Both the position numbers and the translations under genes were made by a program. The notes under the pieces were generated by a model. That model ran no database searches. It worked only from the letters and a program-made list of their open reading frames with translations, and was not told the origin of the DNA. From Ziziphus jujuba (Eukaryota; Streptophyta; Magnoliopsida; Rosales; Rhamnaceae): a DNA stretch of 64,000 nucleotides. The stretch spans positions 27,194,001 through 27,258,000 of the forward strand of contig NC_083382.1 of NCBI RefSeq assembly GCF_031755915.1, in the 5' to 3' direction. Below are positions 27,983-40,210 of the stretch, one piece after another. The first letter of the stretch is position 1; each line of letters starts with the position of its first letter.

Positions 27983-30009
27983 CTTGTGCAATGTACGTGA
28001 ATCAAATATAAAATTCCTGCAATATTGTCATGAAAGAATATATAAAACCTACCTACTAACAGATTGAATATCTTTTTCTTTCTTTTTTCTTCTATAACAT
28101 AATAAATAAACTCTTTCAGGGTACGATCTATGCGTATATATTAGCTAGAGCCTACCAAATCTCTCCCTTTCTCTGAGTAGGCCTCCTCGGTTAAGCAAAA
28201 TTTTTTGTAGTATGTTTGCCAAATTCATCATAACGTGCATGAAGCTATGCATGATATAGGGTTATATAGAGTAGAGAGATTGAGAGATGAGGTGCAATAT
28301 AATATTTATGCAGAAGTCTTAGGCCTTTACCTGTGGTCTATATTAGACAGGTTAAGTTTAAGCTGTACTGGCCTTGTAATAATTAAGGAAAAAAAAAAGC
28401 CAGAATTGGACAGTACACAGTTGAAATTTATATTAGTTAATTGTACAATAGAGAGTACCTTGCAAAGACTACGTGTCCCTCTCTGTTAACTCTATGGTAT
28501 TTCAATATATAGTAGAGCCAGATTACCACCACTCCTCTCGTCTGTAGGGCTAGGGAAAATATATTATATAAACATATTGCATTGTGATTTGGAACCTGAA
28601 AAAAAAGAAAAAAAAAAAAAGAAAAAGCACAAACACACAAAAGAGCTGGGCAGAGACAAGAGATCAAAATGATATGACTAGCTGTGTCCATGATGCTTTG
28701 TTGCTGCTCGATTTGTGTTTGTGTTAGTATCATTTTTCACAGAGTCTTTTCTTCGTCTTTTTCTACGTTTCTTTCTTTAAGTCTACATAATAAAAACCTA
28801 TTAGCAATAGGTTGTTTGCTTTTGAGTAATGGCTCAAATCCATACCCTAAAAAAATAAAAACTATATATTTATTATCAAAAAAATATAAAAGAAATTCAA
28901 GAGTGCACAACAGATTTGTTTGTATTGAATATTCAGACTATATTTAAAACAAGACTATATTATTTAGTCCTCCTATGGTCAGATTGAATGAATGTCGATA
29001 CTACAATTTATTGTCTCCAAGAAAACAAAAAATTAATATTTAATAGTTTTGTTGACCGAGTAGAGAGAGAGAAATTGGTTATTGATGTACATATTTTTGG
29101 GGATTCATGCTTATATATCATGATTCATGATCCAAGATAGTTTACCATAAATTTAAATTATCAATGTTATCACTGATGATCATACTAAGTAAGGATTATG
29201 CTTACATGTTAAGTAATAATTGAGGGCATTTAAATTGATTTTGATTTTTTAAAACTAAAAATCTGTATGACAAAAAAAATATATATTATTTATCATTATT
29301 AAAGTTGGAGCACTAATAAAACTAATATAATAATTTAATTAATTATCATTAAAAAAATTTCTTTTCTATATTAAAAAATAAAAATAAATAAATGCTCCCA
29401 ACGACCGCATTAGCAAATGTCCACTGTCGATCACTTGTCAAACTCTTAACACAAGGCTTATGACATGTAAAATGAATGGTGGTTTTCATTATAAAAATAC
29501 TCAACATTTATTTCCCTTTTTGTTTTTGAATTTCAAATATTTCTTCAAAATACTTAAAACTTGAACATATTCTTTTAGAAAACTTGTACATATTTTTTTT
29601 TTAAATGATATTTATTATCATTGATGATCGTAACTAGTGCGATGTATATTATGTATTAGTTATTAACAAGTTAATACTATTCTAATTATAAAAATGGATC
29701 ATTTAAATGTAACTAAATAGATATTATGTTTACATATAAATTTTTACGCTGTTATATTCTATTTAGATTGTAACAAGTTAATATCACAGGTTTATATTTT
29801 TAGATTCAATTTTTTTAAAATGTCAAAACTAATTTAAATACAACTAACTTTTAATTGACATGTATGCAAAGATCGCACTTCTGATCATCAGGTGAAAAAA
29901 TAACAAATACTCTCCTTTCTTTTTTCTATTATTTAAAGCTTGCTAGATTTTGCAAGTTTCCTCACAAAAAATTCAAAAATAATAGGAACAATCATGTGGG
30001 TTCATCACG
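24575..30009. other. AT-rich non-coding stretch
   Basis: No gene is recognised. It contains (AT)n runs (25794-25816, 27961-27982), a (CT)n run before the latter and long T runs, such as 26900-26920. Short open frames (for example 25836-26087 and 28235-28489) lack known motifs. Confidence 0.5.
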
Positions 30010-30294
30010 AAAACTAGGCCCAAATAGGAAAAGTCATGGATCTAAAATCCCAACAAATGGAACTGGGCCTCAAATCCGAACAAGCAATTGAACAAGAAAG
30101 CAAAACGGCGACGTATCTCACCTTTTTGTTTTCTTGTATTCAAGGCTTTCTGTTAGAATAGAAGCCTGTGTCTTCCTATTTGTTCCGGCTCGCTAGTCTT
30201 GGTTTTGTTTAACCCCTTTTTGTTTTCTCACAGCTTGACTTGCCCAGAAAGTTTCCAGCAATAAGAAACTCAGAAGAGAAAAAGAGAAAGGAGA
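30010..30294 (+). promoter_or_regulatory. UMP1 upstream region with two TGGGC/site II elements
   Basis: GGCCCA at 30017-30022 (TGGGCC on the minus strand) and TGGGCC at 30064-30069 lie 225-280 bp upstream of the UMP1 ATG. TGGGC(C/T) is the plant site II element bound by TCP factors. TGGGC is also described as the proteasome-related cis-element recognised by the NAC53/NAC78 proteasome stress regulators. The sequence after 30100 is less AT-rich and ends in a purine-rich leader. Function here is inferred from motif and position only. Confidence 0.45.
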
Positions 30295-32828
30295 ATGGAG
30301 GCACCGAAGAGCATAGCACACGAGATTGGAGGCGCGAAGAACGATGCGCTTCGATTTGGACTCCATGGCGTCAGGAGCAACATCGTTGGATCTCATCCTC
30401 TCGAATCCTCATGTCAATCTGTAATCTCTCTCTCTCTCTCTATGTTTGATTAAAAAAAAAAAAAAAACTGAAATTAGTAATGTTCATTAGAAAATTATCA
30501 ACAATATCTGTTAGGAAGTTTTAAATTTTTTGTTTTATTACTTATTTTTGATGCTTCAGTTGAAAATCATAGGTATAACCTGAACTCCAATTTTTATTTT
30601 TATTTTTTGGATTCAATATAATGATTTTCTGAAAATTCCGTTCGTTTCTGAAGGAAGCAATTATTTGTTTTAGACAAGAAAATTTTTCCAGGAGTGGAAG
30701 GGTATAATACTAGATATTTAGTTTTCTTTGTCTGGTGGAAGATATGGGTTTGGTTTTGTAAGGCCAACTGACTTTTTTTTTTTTTTTTTCCTTTTTTTGT
30801 TGGTTTTTTGGGGCTGTAGATGAAAGAAACACAGGAGCAGATGAAGAGGAAATTTCTGGCTAACACATATGGAAGTGCCTTTCCTCTGAAGATGGATCTT
30901 GACATGCAAATTCTTTCACGGTATGTTGATTTTACAAATTTATTTTCTCAGATTGAAACTTCCAAATCCATGGCTGTACGGTTTAATTATTAACTTTTAT
31001 ATGTTTACTAGTTACTTAGATGGATTGGGATTCTTGTTCAAACTCTAGTTTTTATTTGGAAGTTACATTTTATTCTAAACTCGGACAATGTTGGCATAAC
31101 CGGTGTACTTTCAGTGGGGAATTTATTGTTCTAGTCTAATCATTGGTTTTTTAATCGTATATATATATATATATTTATTTTACTGTGATGTGTAAAGCTG
31201 TAGGAGGCTTGTAGCTTGGTGGGTAATTTTCTTCATTAACTTTTATGTGAGAACCATATGATTTTGACACTTCAATTAACTTGTATAAGGAACACTGTGC
31301 ATATCTTGCTGCTGCTTCGGAAGTTAGGATTGCTTATTGGGGGATGATATAATAACTAGTGTCAGTGACGGAAGTGACTTGAGTTTGTTCCTTTCTAGAA
31401 ATTAGCTTGCTAGATTGTTTGAGATATGTGAAATGGTTTGTGTTTCAAATGTTTTTTAGTGTGATAGCAAAATGAAGAATTAACAGATGATGCTCTACCT
31501 TTTCATAGCACTTGGTTAGATATTTTAGACCATTGGTTTGGGTTTTAAAAGGTCACTATATGTTCCTGGAGTGGATTTTAATTGTGCATTTGATTCAGGA
31601 GACTTTGTTTACAAACCTGCCATATTTGTGAGGTTGCATTAGTATTGGACTTAAAATTTCTCCTTTAATAAAATTTGTAAAAAGAGCTCTAGTTGAATTT
31701 ATTCATTTATTTATTTTTGTTTCTTTTCCTCATGTATTTCTTCAAAATGAGTTGCAGGTTTCAGAGGCCTCCAGGAGCAATCCCTTCTTCAATGCTGGGT
31801 TTGGAGGCATTAACAGGAAGCTTGGATGACTTTGGTTTTGAGGATTATCTGAATGGTAATGAAATACTGTTCATATACCAATATCATGATGTTGTTAACA
31901 TTACTTCAAGTTGCTTTTTTTTTTTTTTTTTTTTTTTTTTTCCTTGAAAAAATTATTGTTTGATTGATCAAGATTCTCTTATATGTTTAACTAGTGCTAG
32001 CAATGCTTTCAGTTGCAGCCAATCATTAAATTAATTATATTGCACATTTCCTACTAAGTAAAAAGTCTTGGGGAAGGCAGAGGCCCCACGAATAGTTCAA
32101 GTACTTTCTAAATTCAATGCATTTTTATCTACATAGAACAAGAGAGAAAGATTGCTGTATTGTGTTATGATTTGAATTATGTCTTCTTCTTTTCTGGTTT
32201 GTCATTTTCCTTCCACCGAAGAGCTGCTAAATAGAACATTAGGGATTGATAGTAGTGAGTGAAGTTTCTCTAGATATATTTGACAATTGGAGGTTTTAAA
32301 CTGATGAAATAATTTTGGCCCCAGAACTGGTTGATGTAAACTGAACTTCATGCTGATTTTTTCTGATTCCTCAAATTCAATACACTTCTTCATTTGTGTG
32401 CACACAATTCATGAGCAGCAAGTTTAAATTACCTAGCTTCTTAAAAGGATCTCCAAGAATTAAGAGAATGGGTTACCATTACTTTTATATTGACTTTGTC
32501 ACTGTCTCAACTTTCATCACTTACTCCTGCAAAAGCTTCATAGATGTGCAAATGGGGCCAGTGCTTTTTTGTTAATTTCTCCGGTCATTAAGTTGTGGTG
32601 CTTAACTGGGAGACGAGTTACTGCCACTTTTTGGAGTCATGTTGAATCAAATTTATATACGTTCATCCTTTTCTTTAACAATGTGATGGATTTTGCTGTT
32701 TAACTTTTTAATTGCTGCTGATTGCAGACCCCCGCGAATCTGAAGTGTTCCGGCCAGTAGACATGCATCATGGAATGGAGGTTCGCCTAGGGCTTTCAAA
32801 GGGTCCAGTCTGCCCAAGTTTCATGTGA
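30295..32828 (+). CDS. UMP1: Proteasome maturation factor UMP1 (POMP homologue)
   Basis: Four exons: 30295-30420, 30820-30920, 31758-31855 and 32728-32828. All junctions are GT-AG, phases agree, and the product is 141 residues, the usual plant UMP1 length. The protein begins MEAPKSIAHEIGGAKNDALR and carries the family blocks GLHGVRSNIVGSHPLE, NTYGSAFPLKMDLDMQILSR, FQRPPGAIPSSMLGLEALTG, FGFEDYLNDPRES and HGMEVRLGLSKGP. UMP1 is a short, largely unstructured chaperone that enters half-proteasomes, assists joining of two halves into the 20S core, and is then degraded as the first substrate. Intron 3 is the longest (872 nt). The next gene on the same strand, eIF2B delta, starts 1.6 kb downstream. 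The start is set by the conserved N-terminus. I see no damage to the gene. Confidence 0.96.
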
Positions 32829-34443
32829 TTCAATTCCTCATGCTGCATCATGAGAGAATCAGTTATGTTCTGATTGTTGCTTATGGATCTATGACTTACA
32901 TGTCAGAGATTTGCTTAAAATGTGTGTCATCTGAGTATGTGCTTCTCCTGCGAGATAATGGCATGTGGTCTCGCTTTTAAAATATAGTCGGTCTCTATGT
33001 TATTTAATGCAGTTTTTAGTTACTTCTTTAAAGATCTTATGCTTTCCCTTCTATCTCTGTGTGAATGTGATGATGCCATAACCAAGTGTTATTTTAGCAG
33101 CTTTATTTTCACCACGCTTTTTAATTAATTTCCGTTGAAATATCTACTCTCTGAGGCTCTGAACTACACTTGAAATTTTGAACGTTCATCTAGTACATTA
33201 GCCTAGTGGCTGAATGGGGGGGCGACATGCGCATTTAATCCCTGACCTAGCAGCTCAAATCTTATAGACTGGTCATTTTTGTTTTTTGTTATGTTTTTCT
33301 ATGTTCCTTTAGCTATTCATGTTGGAACTAGAAATTTGAAAGACACCCATTAATTGGTGAAGATAATTCCATCGAACAATTTGTAAATGTCAACAGAAAT
33401 GGAGTTTTCAACAAAAGCAATCAATCATGTATTATAATTATTAATATTATCAGTTTTTTTAAAAAAATAAAATAAAATAAAATAAAATTATGAAGGGGAA
33501 GGAATGAGGTGGCCAAAGAAATGCCAGGTGTTGTTCGGTTGGTAAATGTGGTGTCATTGTCACTGTGGCTAATGCTCTATCACCGTCGCTCTCTTCTTTG
33601 TTGGATCATGGCTGTTGCTTTCCATCCATTTTTGGCTTCCAAAATTAAAGACACAAATTTCGCCCATCAACAATTTATCTCTTCCTCTCTGTCTCTCTAT
33701 TTGATGTTGATTTTTCCACCTAGTTCTTTTACTTAAATCATTATGATTTATCTATCTTATTTCCCTTTTTTCTTTTTCTTTTTTTTTTCTCCCCATAGAT
33801 TAGCGAATAATTTTGCAGATAAAAATAATATTAATAATAAAACAAACTACTTATTTAAAATTCAAAATAAATGAAAGGAATTAAATTTTTTTTTTTAAAA
33901 AAAAATCTAACAATTTATATTGGATAACTACTAAAACCCATTAAGAATCAAATTTAAATACTCTATTGTGTTGAAAATAATTACTGCATATAAATTCGTC
34001 TTGTTATTGATTATAGTTGAGAAGAATAAAGGAATTCTTAACTTTTTTCTTCTTCTTTTTTTTAAATATTTTTATAAGATAAAGTATAATTATGCAAAAT
34101 ATGAAAGGAAAGTAACGATAAAATTAGCAGTTGCTGTTGGGTTTTATTTATTTATTAATTTAAATGCACTGTTTTTTTAATTTTTATTTTTTACACTCTG
34201 CTGTCTCTCTCTGTTTCATCCAAAATTTTCCGAGAAAGTCACTATATATATATATATATTGAAGTATAAGGAACCTAAAAAAATTTCTTTTCTTTTCTTT
34301 TCTTCCCAGCCGATCACCTTCAAAAAGTGTGTTTTCCGACACTGGTGAATGGAGCAAGTTCCACTCCTCATTTCTTCTTTCTAACCCTAAATATAACCAC
34401 TTAAAACCCAAACCCCAAAAAATCACCACCACCACCTGCAAAA
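32829..34443. other. UMP1 3' region and eIF2B delta promoter
   Basis: The first few hundred bases should be the UMP1 3' UTR. The rest is AT-rich with short open frames and no recognised gene. A TATA-like (AT)n run at 34243-34258 and pyrimidine-rich sequence at 34280-34310 precede the eIF2B delta start. Confidence 0.45.
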
Positions 34444-37400
34444 ATGGACCCTCGCCGAGCTCCACGCACGGTGATTGACCCGAAGGTTCGTCAAGTCGGG
34501 TTCTTTGCCCCACCCGGCCGCTCTCACTCCGCCCCACCGGAAATTGTCTCCTCCTCATCCTCTTCTTCCCCGCCGGTTTCCGACCTCTCCCCCTCCGGTA
34601 ATTCCCTCTCTCCTGTTATGATCCCCCCGCCACGTCACTCCTCCGACAACCGTCCCGTTCCCTTGCCTCCGGTTCCGGCCTCTCCCCTACGCCGAGACTC
34701 CATTGTCTCCGGCAGCTACAACCCCTCCGACTTCTTCACCGCCACTTCGCCGACTGCCTCGTCTTACGTCAGCAGGATGGTGGCGGTGGGTGAGGGTGAG
34801 GTCTCCGACGACGTCGCCGCCGTGCTATCTCCCGGTCGGGGGTTGGCCAGGGGCAGTTTGGTAAAAGCGTTTGCAGCTCCTGCTGTCACTGGTGCGTCGT
34901 CGCTTCCCAGTGGGGGATTCGATCTGACGGCTGTGAAGGCGAGTAGCGTTCCATTGAGTGGGTTAACAACCGTGTCTGTGGTTAATTTACCTCCTGGTAT
35001 TGCTGGTATGCATTTTCTTGATGTAAAGTAATCTACTTTATTTATTTATTTATTTTTTGGGTATTTGCTTTTGATTTGTAGAGGATGATGGCTAAGAAAG
35101 TAATTTGGGAATGACTTTGAACAATTTTAGTTAGAGTGTGCTGGATTAAAAATATTTGTTAGAATTGATGTAAGCTCTTCGGTGGAAATATTTCCACAAT
35201 AATTTGATTTCAATCAAAGTCTATGCATAATTTTTGTGGAAAAGGGGCTAGTTTTTTATGCGCTTGGAAATAACTGTAGCTAATAACTAGATTATGGCAT
35301 TTGGGAGGTGGGATTTGATGGGTTTGTCGTTTTTTAGCTAAAAACAAGGGATATCTTGCTTACATGATACATGGGATAAAAGCAGGACTAGTTAAATGAT
35401 GAATGTCTCATGGTGTTTGGTGGTGTGATGGAACTGAACTTGTGAATTATTTCTTCCAGTTGTTCATTTATCCAACCAAAAAGAGAGTATACTTTAATGA
35501 AAATGTAGCACGTCGATGAAATAGGTTCTAGCACAAAAGACAGACTTGTTATTGTCATGAAGAACCACATAAAAAATTCTATTTGTTTTCTGAATAATAA
35601 ATTGGTAATCCTACCATTTATGTTTTGAACGGTAGAAGGTTTATAGCCTAGTAGAGTCTAATGCAGAAAAAACTGGAGGAGGATCAGTTGAAGTGCAAAA
35701 TGATATACCTGCCAGTTCAAAGCCACAGAAAGAGAAAAGCACGAAAGCTGAAAGGCGTGCCCTTCAAGAAGCTCAGCGAGCTGCAAAAGCTGCTGCTAAA
35801 GGTGAAGATGGTTCTTATGTTGTTTTATTTCAGTAATAAAAGTTAGTATCTGATAACAGATAGGCTATGTGAATGAATTTGCTTCCTGGTGAACTTATTG
35901 TTATGTGTATTTCGCAATTACATTGTATTGTTAGCTGAAGGAAGTAAGGGACCTGGTGCTGCTTCTGCATCAGTAACTCAAGCAAAACCAGCTAAATCCG
36001 CAAAGGCTCCTTCACAAAAGAATGAGAATGCTTCAGTTGTAGGTTCTGAGAAGAAGGGTGGGGATCGTGCACAAGAAAAGGATAGAAAGAAAGATGTTCC
36101 TCATCCACGGATGCAATATGATGACAAAAGTCGGGTGGAAAAGGCAAAAAGACGTGCAGTTGTAAAACAAACTGAGGCTAGAAATAGAGTTGAGTTGTTC
36201 AGGCATTTGCCTCAATATGAACATGGAACTCAGCTTCCTGATCTTCAGTCGAAGTTTTTTCAACTTGATCCCATGCATCCTAATGTCTACAAGGTATCCA
36301 TATGACCATTTTCTTTGCTGTTTGAGATCCATTGTTCTTTGATCTTAAAGTCTGTAATATATAAATCAAGATTATCAAGTTTTATCAAAGACTCAAAGTC
36401 AAATCAACTAAATACTTTGCTACAGTTAAGAAATTTATTACTTATATTTTTATCCAATTATGCTGTTCAACATGTGACCAAAACAAATGGTGTATGCCAT
36501 TTTTCTATACGAATTTTAGGGGTTTTTATATGATTATAGCCTTGAGATCAGTCCATGAAAGATACCAAACTATACATTTTACTTCTGTGCAATATTAACC
36601 TTCTATGTTGATGCCAGGTTGGATTACAGTATTTGTCAGGAGATATATCTGGTGGCAATGCTCGATGTGTTGCAATGCTTCAGGCATTCCGAGAAGCTAT
36701 TACAGACTATTCAACACCTCCTGAAAAAACTCTTAGTAGAGATTTGACTGCAAAAATAAGTAGTTATGTTTCATTTATAAATGAGTGCAGGCCTCTGTCA
36801 ATCAGCATGGGGAATGCAATTAGGTTCTTGAAAAGTCGAATTGCCAAGTTACCTCTGAGCCTATCTGAGTCAGAAGCAAAAGCATCTCTTCAGTCAGATA
36901 TTGATCGTTTTATAAGTGAGAAGATCATACTAGCAGACAAGGTGATAGTCAAACATGCTGTTACCAAAATCAGAGATGGTGATGTTCTTCTTACATATGG
37001 ATCACCCTCTGCAGTTGAAATGATGCTATTACATGCTCATGAGCTTGGCAAACAGTTTAGAGTTATTGTAGTGGACTCTCGTCCAAAACTTGAAGGGCAA
37101 CTTCTTCTCCGTAGGTTGGTGGGAAAGGGTCTCAACTGTACTTATACTCATATAAATGCTGTATCTTATATCATGCATGAAGTCACTAGAGTTTTTTTAG
37201 GCGCTTCATCAATATTATCTAATGGAACAGTGTACTCAAGGGTGGGGACTGCATGTGTTGCTATGGTTGCTCATGCATTCCGTGTACCAGTGTTGGTATG
37301 TTGTGAGGCATATAAATTTCACGAAAGAGTACAGCTTGATTCAATATGCTCAAATGAGCTCGGTATGCATCCCTAGCATTAGTAGATATTGGAGGTGCTT

Positions 37401-38018
37401 CGTTTATTTATGATATGTGTTGCACTCTGGTTGTTTGATGGCTAAAATCTCTATTCAATTTCTTGCAGGTGATCCAGAGGCCATTGCAAAGTTTCCTGGT
37501 CGAGAGGAAAACAAAGATTTAAATGAATGGACCAATAGTGAAAATTTGCAACTTCTGAATCTGAGGCAAGTTTAATGATTCAGTGATGTGAGAACACAAT
37601 ATTCATATTTCACATACTAAACGATCCTATTTTGCAATTTTTTGGCAGTTATGATGCGACACCTTCAGATTATGTTTCAATGATAATCACAGACTATGGC
37701 ATGGTAAATCATGTTATGTTTTCTTCTTCTGTTTTTTTCTCTTTCTTTTAACTGTAACTGAAACTGAAGAATGATTCTTTCATCTTTGGAGGAAATGATG
37801 TGGCGAGAGAGAGGAAAGCTTGTCCCTGTTGTTTCCCCTCAATAATAATTTTTGATATATATCTATGTGTTTAATTCATTTGACTATAATTGGTATTAGC
37901 TTTCATGCTTTTCTCTAGAAAAAGTCGTAGATTCTGACTATGTCCCATCTTTCAGGTTCCACCTACGAGTGTGCCTGTCATTGTGCGTGAATATAGAAGA
38001 GAGCACTTTTGGATATAA
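34444..38018 (+). CDS. Translation initiation factor eIF2B, delta subunit
   Basis: Seven exons: 34444-35005, 35652-35801, 35935-36293, 36618-37362, 37469-37565, 37649-37703 and 37956-38018; phases agree and give 676 residues. The N-terminal 190 residues are Ser/Pro-rich with the start MDPRRAPRTVIDPKVRQVGF. A basic Lys/Ala-rich stretch follows (KAERRALQEAQRAAKAAAK). The C-terminal IF-2B Rossmann-like domain runs from about residue 330 to the end, with NARCVAMLQAFREAI, LTYGSPSAVEMM, VDSRPKLEGQ, YSRVGTACVAMVAHAF and VPPTSVPVIVREYRREHFW. eIF2B is the nucleotide exchange factor that recharges eIF2 with GTP; delta belongs to the regulatory alpha-beta-delta subcomplex that senses phosphorylated eIF2. 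Intron 5 (37566-37648) begins with GC, and exon 2 has a tandem TAGTAG acceptor. The gene is convergent with the cytochrome b561 gene; the stop codons are about 0.9 kb apart. Confidence 0.95.
37566..37648 (+). other. GC-AG intron 5 of eIF2B delta
   Basis: The exon reads ...CTGAG followed by GCAAGT, and the acceptor is GGCAG before TTATGATGCG. Only this GC donor keeps the frame, giving AAT-CTG-AGT-TAT (NLSY) before DATPSDYVSMIITDYGM. The nearest GT, four bases inside the intron, would shift the frame into an immediate stop. The donor context AG|GCAAGT is the strong consensus typical of GC-AG introns. Confidence 0.85.
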
Positions 38019-38882
38019 GTACTTGAGATTTGGAATTCGGATCATGGATAGCTTCTCCCAAATTTTGTGCACAATGCTGAAATCAATGTCAGCAGCAGCA
38101 GATAACAATAAAAACTCGAGAGGTTTCGCATTAGTTGATATCTTCTCTGGTTATTCACCCTTCTAGAATAATGCTATCCACTAGCTATTGAAGTTCTGGA
38201 ATTGTATTTGTCACCTGACTCAGTGTAGAGTGCGAAATTTTCGCCTCTCCGGGCAGATTTTGTGATGCATTCTTGCATGTTGTAACAATTTTTTTTGTTT
38301 CTTTTTATTTTTTTGGTTCCGTGGATTGCAGATGGCATTTTTGAAGTTGGCCAAATTTTGTTCCAAAAGATTTGCAGCTTTAATCGAGTTCTATTTTAAT
38401 GTCTTTCTATAGCATTCTTCACCATCCTTGTGTTAGTATGTTTGTGAACTCATCATGAATTGATGAGTCAAAACGGTCAAACCTTGGAATTTATACATGC
38501 ATACATGTGAATGTTAATATATCAGACGTTGGAAAAGTTCTTTACTAACTCAGCTAGTGAAAATGTATAAAAGCTTAAGGACGTTGGAAAAGAAGATTAT
38601 AAATTCGCTATTGAAAATATATAAAAGCTACACATGGACAATTTTATGAAAGTCATCATCGTATTAAACAAAATGATAGAATCAAAATCCTGAAATAATG
38701 GTATATAATATGGAATACCATGACAAAATGGCACAGTCAGAGAGAGAGATGACAAGGAATTAAACCATTAGAAATACACAAGATTGTACTGAAACAACTG
38801 ATTTTTGAAAGATTCATCTCCATACAAGAAGCAGCTGTATAAATTCATTTCCTCCTGAACTAAGAAAATCAATCTACTTTCC
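38019..38882. other. Convergent 3' regions of eIF2B delta and cytochrome b561
   Basis: Both genes end here, so the interval should hold two facing 3' UTRs. A direct repeat of the type ACGTTGGAAAAG (38525 and 38581) is visible. No other gene is seen. Confidence 0.5.
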
Positions 38883-40172
38883 CTACTCTGTTGCTTCTCT
38901 GAAGACTTCACCTTTGTCGTTTGCAGGAGCAACAACAGCAAGAATAACAAATCCACCCAAAATAACAACGAAAACACCCAACGAGTTAACCAGCATAGCC
39001 TCGGTTGAATATCGTGATATTACTTTGTTGGTTTGAAGAAATGTGGCCTTTTCCAGTATACCAGTTGCTACAGTAGCAACAGCAAGTGCATAAATATAAA
39101 TTCCAAAGAACACATGCCATGGCAGCAACGTAGCTCTACCATTTGCAGACCCGCCTGGATACCAAAAAGTTGCAAATCCGGCTGCCCACTGTGCCAAAAA
39201 CGATGAAGGTTTTAAATTTGATTAAATGTAACCTAAGAAGCTAAAAAAAAATAAAGAATGAAAGTTTGTGAAAGAACAGGCTCATAGAAAAGACCTGGAT
39301 GCCGAATAGGAATAGGCAAGCTAAGCCCAACCAAGAATGCAGGCTATAAAAGTTGTCAATGCCCTTGTCATTATGGAATTTCAAAGCAGCCCATAATCCG
39401 ATAATGCTTAAACAAAAAGCAAGGAATTGTAACATAAGATGAACAAATTTCTTGAAGCGTTTTGTTCCTGATATTGTTTTATATGCTAGCATGGCTGCAA
39501 CAATAGATATTTGATAGGAGGAAAAAGGAAGTCAGTTTTCTATACCAAATAAACAAAAATCTGAATTCAGCAGAATTTATGAAGAACTAATTTACATGGG
39601 TTAACTATGGTGAACTTTACTCAGCAGCTACTAAACAGCACCAGGCTAACAACCATATCAGTTGCACACATCTTAGAAAATCTCACATCAAGCTATTGGC
39701 CTACTATTATAGCTAAGCAGTTTCATATACTCATGAGTTGCTTATCTAAAAGAAAGCTCGAAGGAAATTTTTTCATCCCTTTCATTAAAATGTCATTATC
39801 CTTTGCTTGTATTTACATTCAGAATTACAATGGAAACTGGAAACAATTGAAAATTTCCAAACTCTTCTATTAGGAACTTTATGTGATGAGAATGAACAAG
39901 TCATTTGAAATACAACTACATTTTCAAGCCCTGGAACAATCTTAATTGATGTCATATAAATTACCCAAAAAGATTAAAATAAAAAACTGTAAGGAATAAG
40001 TTGAGATATGCACAAGCACTATGGTCTAGAGCATGTCTGAAGTAGCATAAAGAAAAGATACTAACCTTCTCCATTTAAAAGTACAAGACCAATTACCATT
40101 AGCACCGGGTGAACCTACAAGAGGCAAAACAATAGTAACTTTGCTGAAAATAATAAGTAAAATCTAAGGACA

Positions 40173-40210
<38 letters not shown>

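Noticed and set aside
33181..33290. Clover-like short pairings around GTGGCTGAATGGG
   Set aside because: It lacks a proper T-arm and acceptor stem, so I do not call a tRNA.
34184..34558. 124-codon minus-strand frame across the eIF2B delta start
   Set aside because: It overlaps the well-supported first exon of eIF2B delta and has no known motif.
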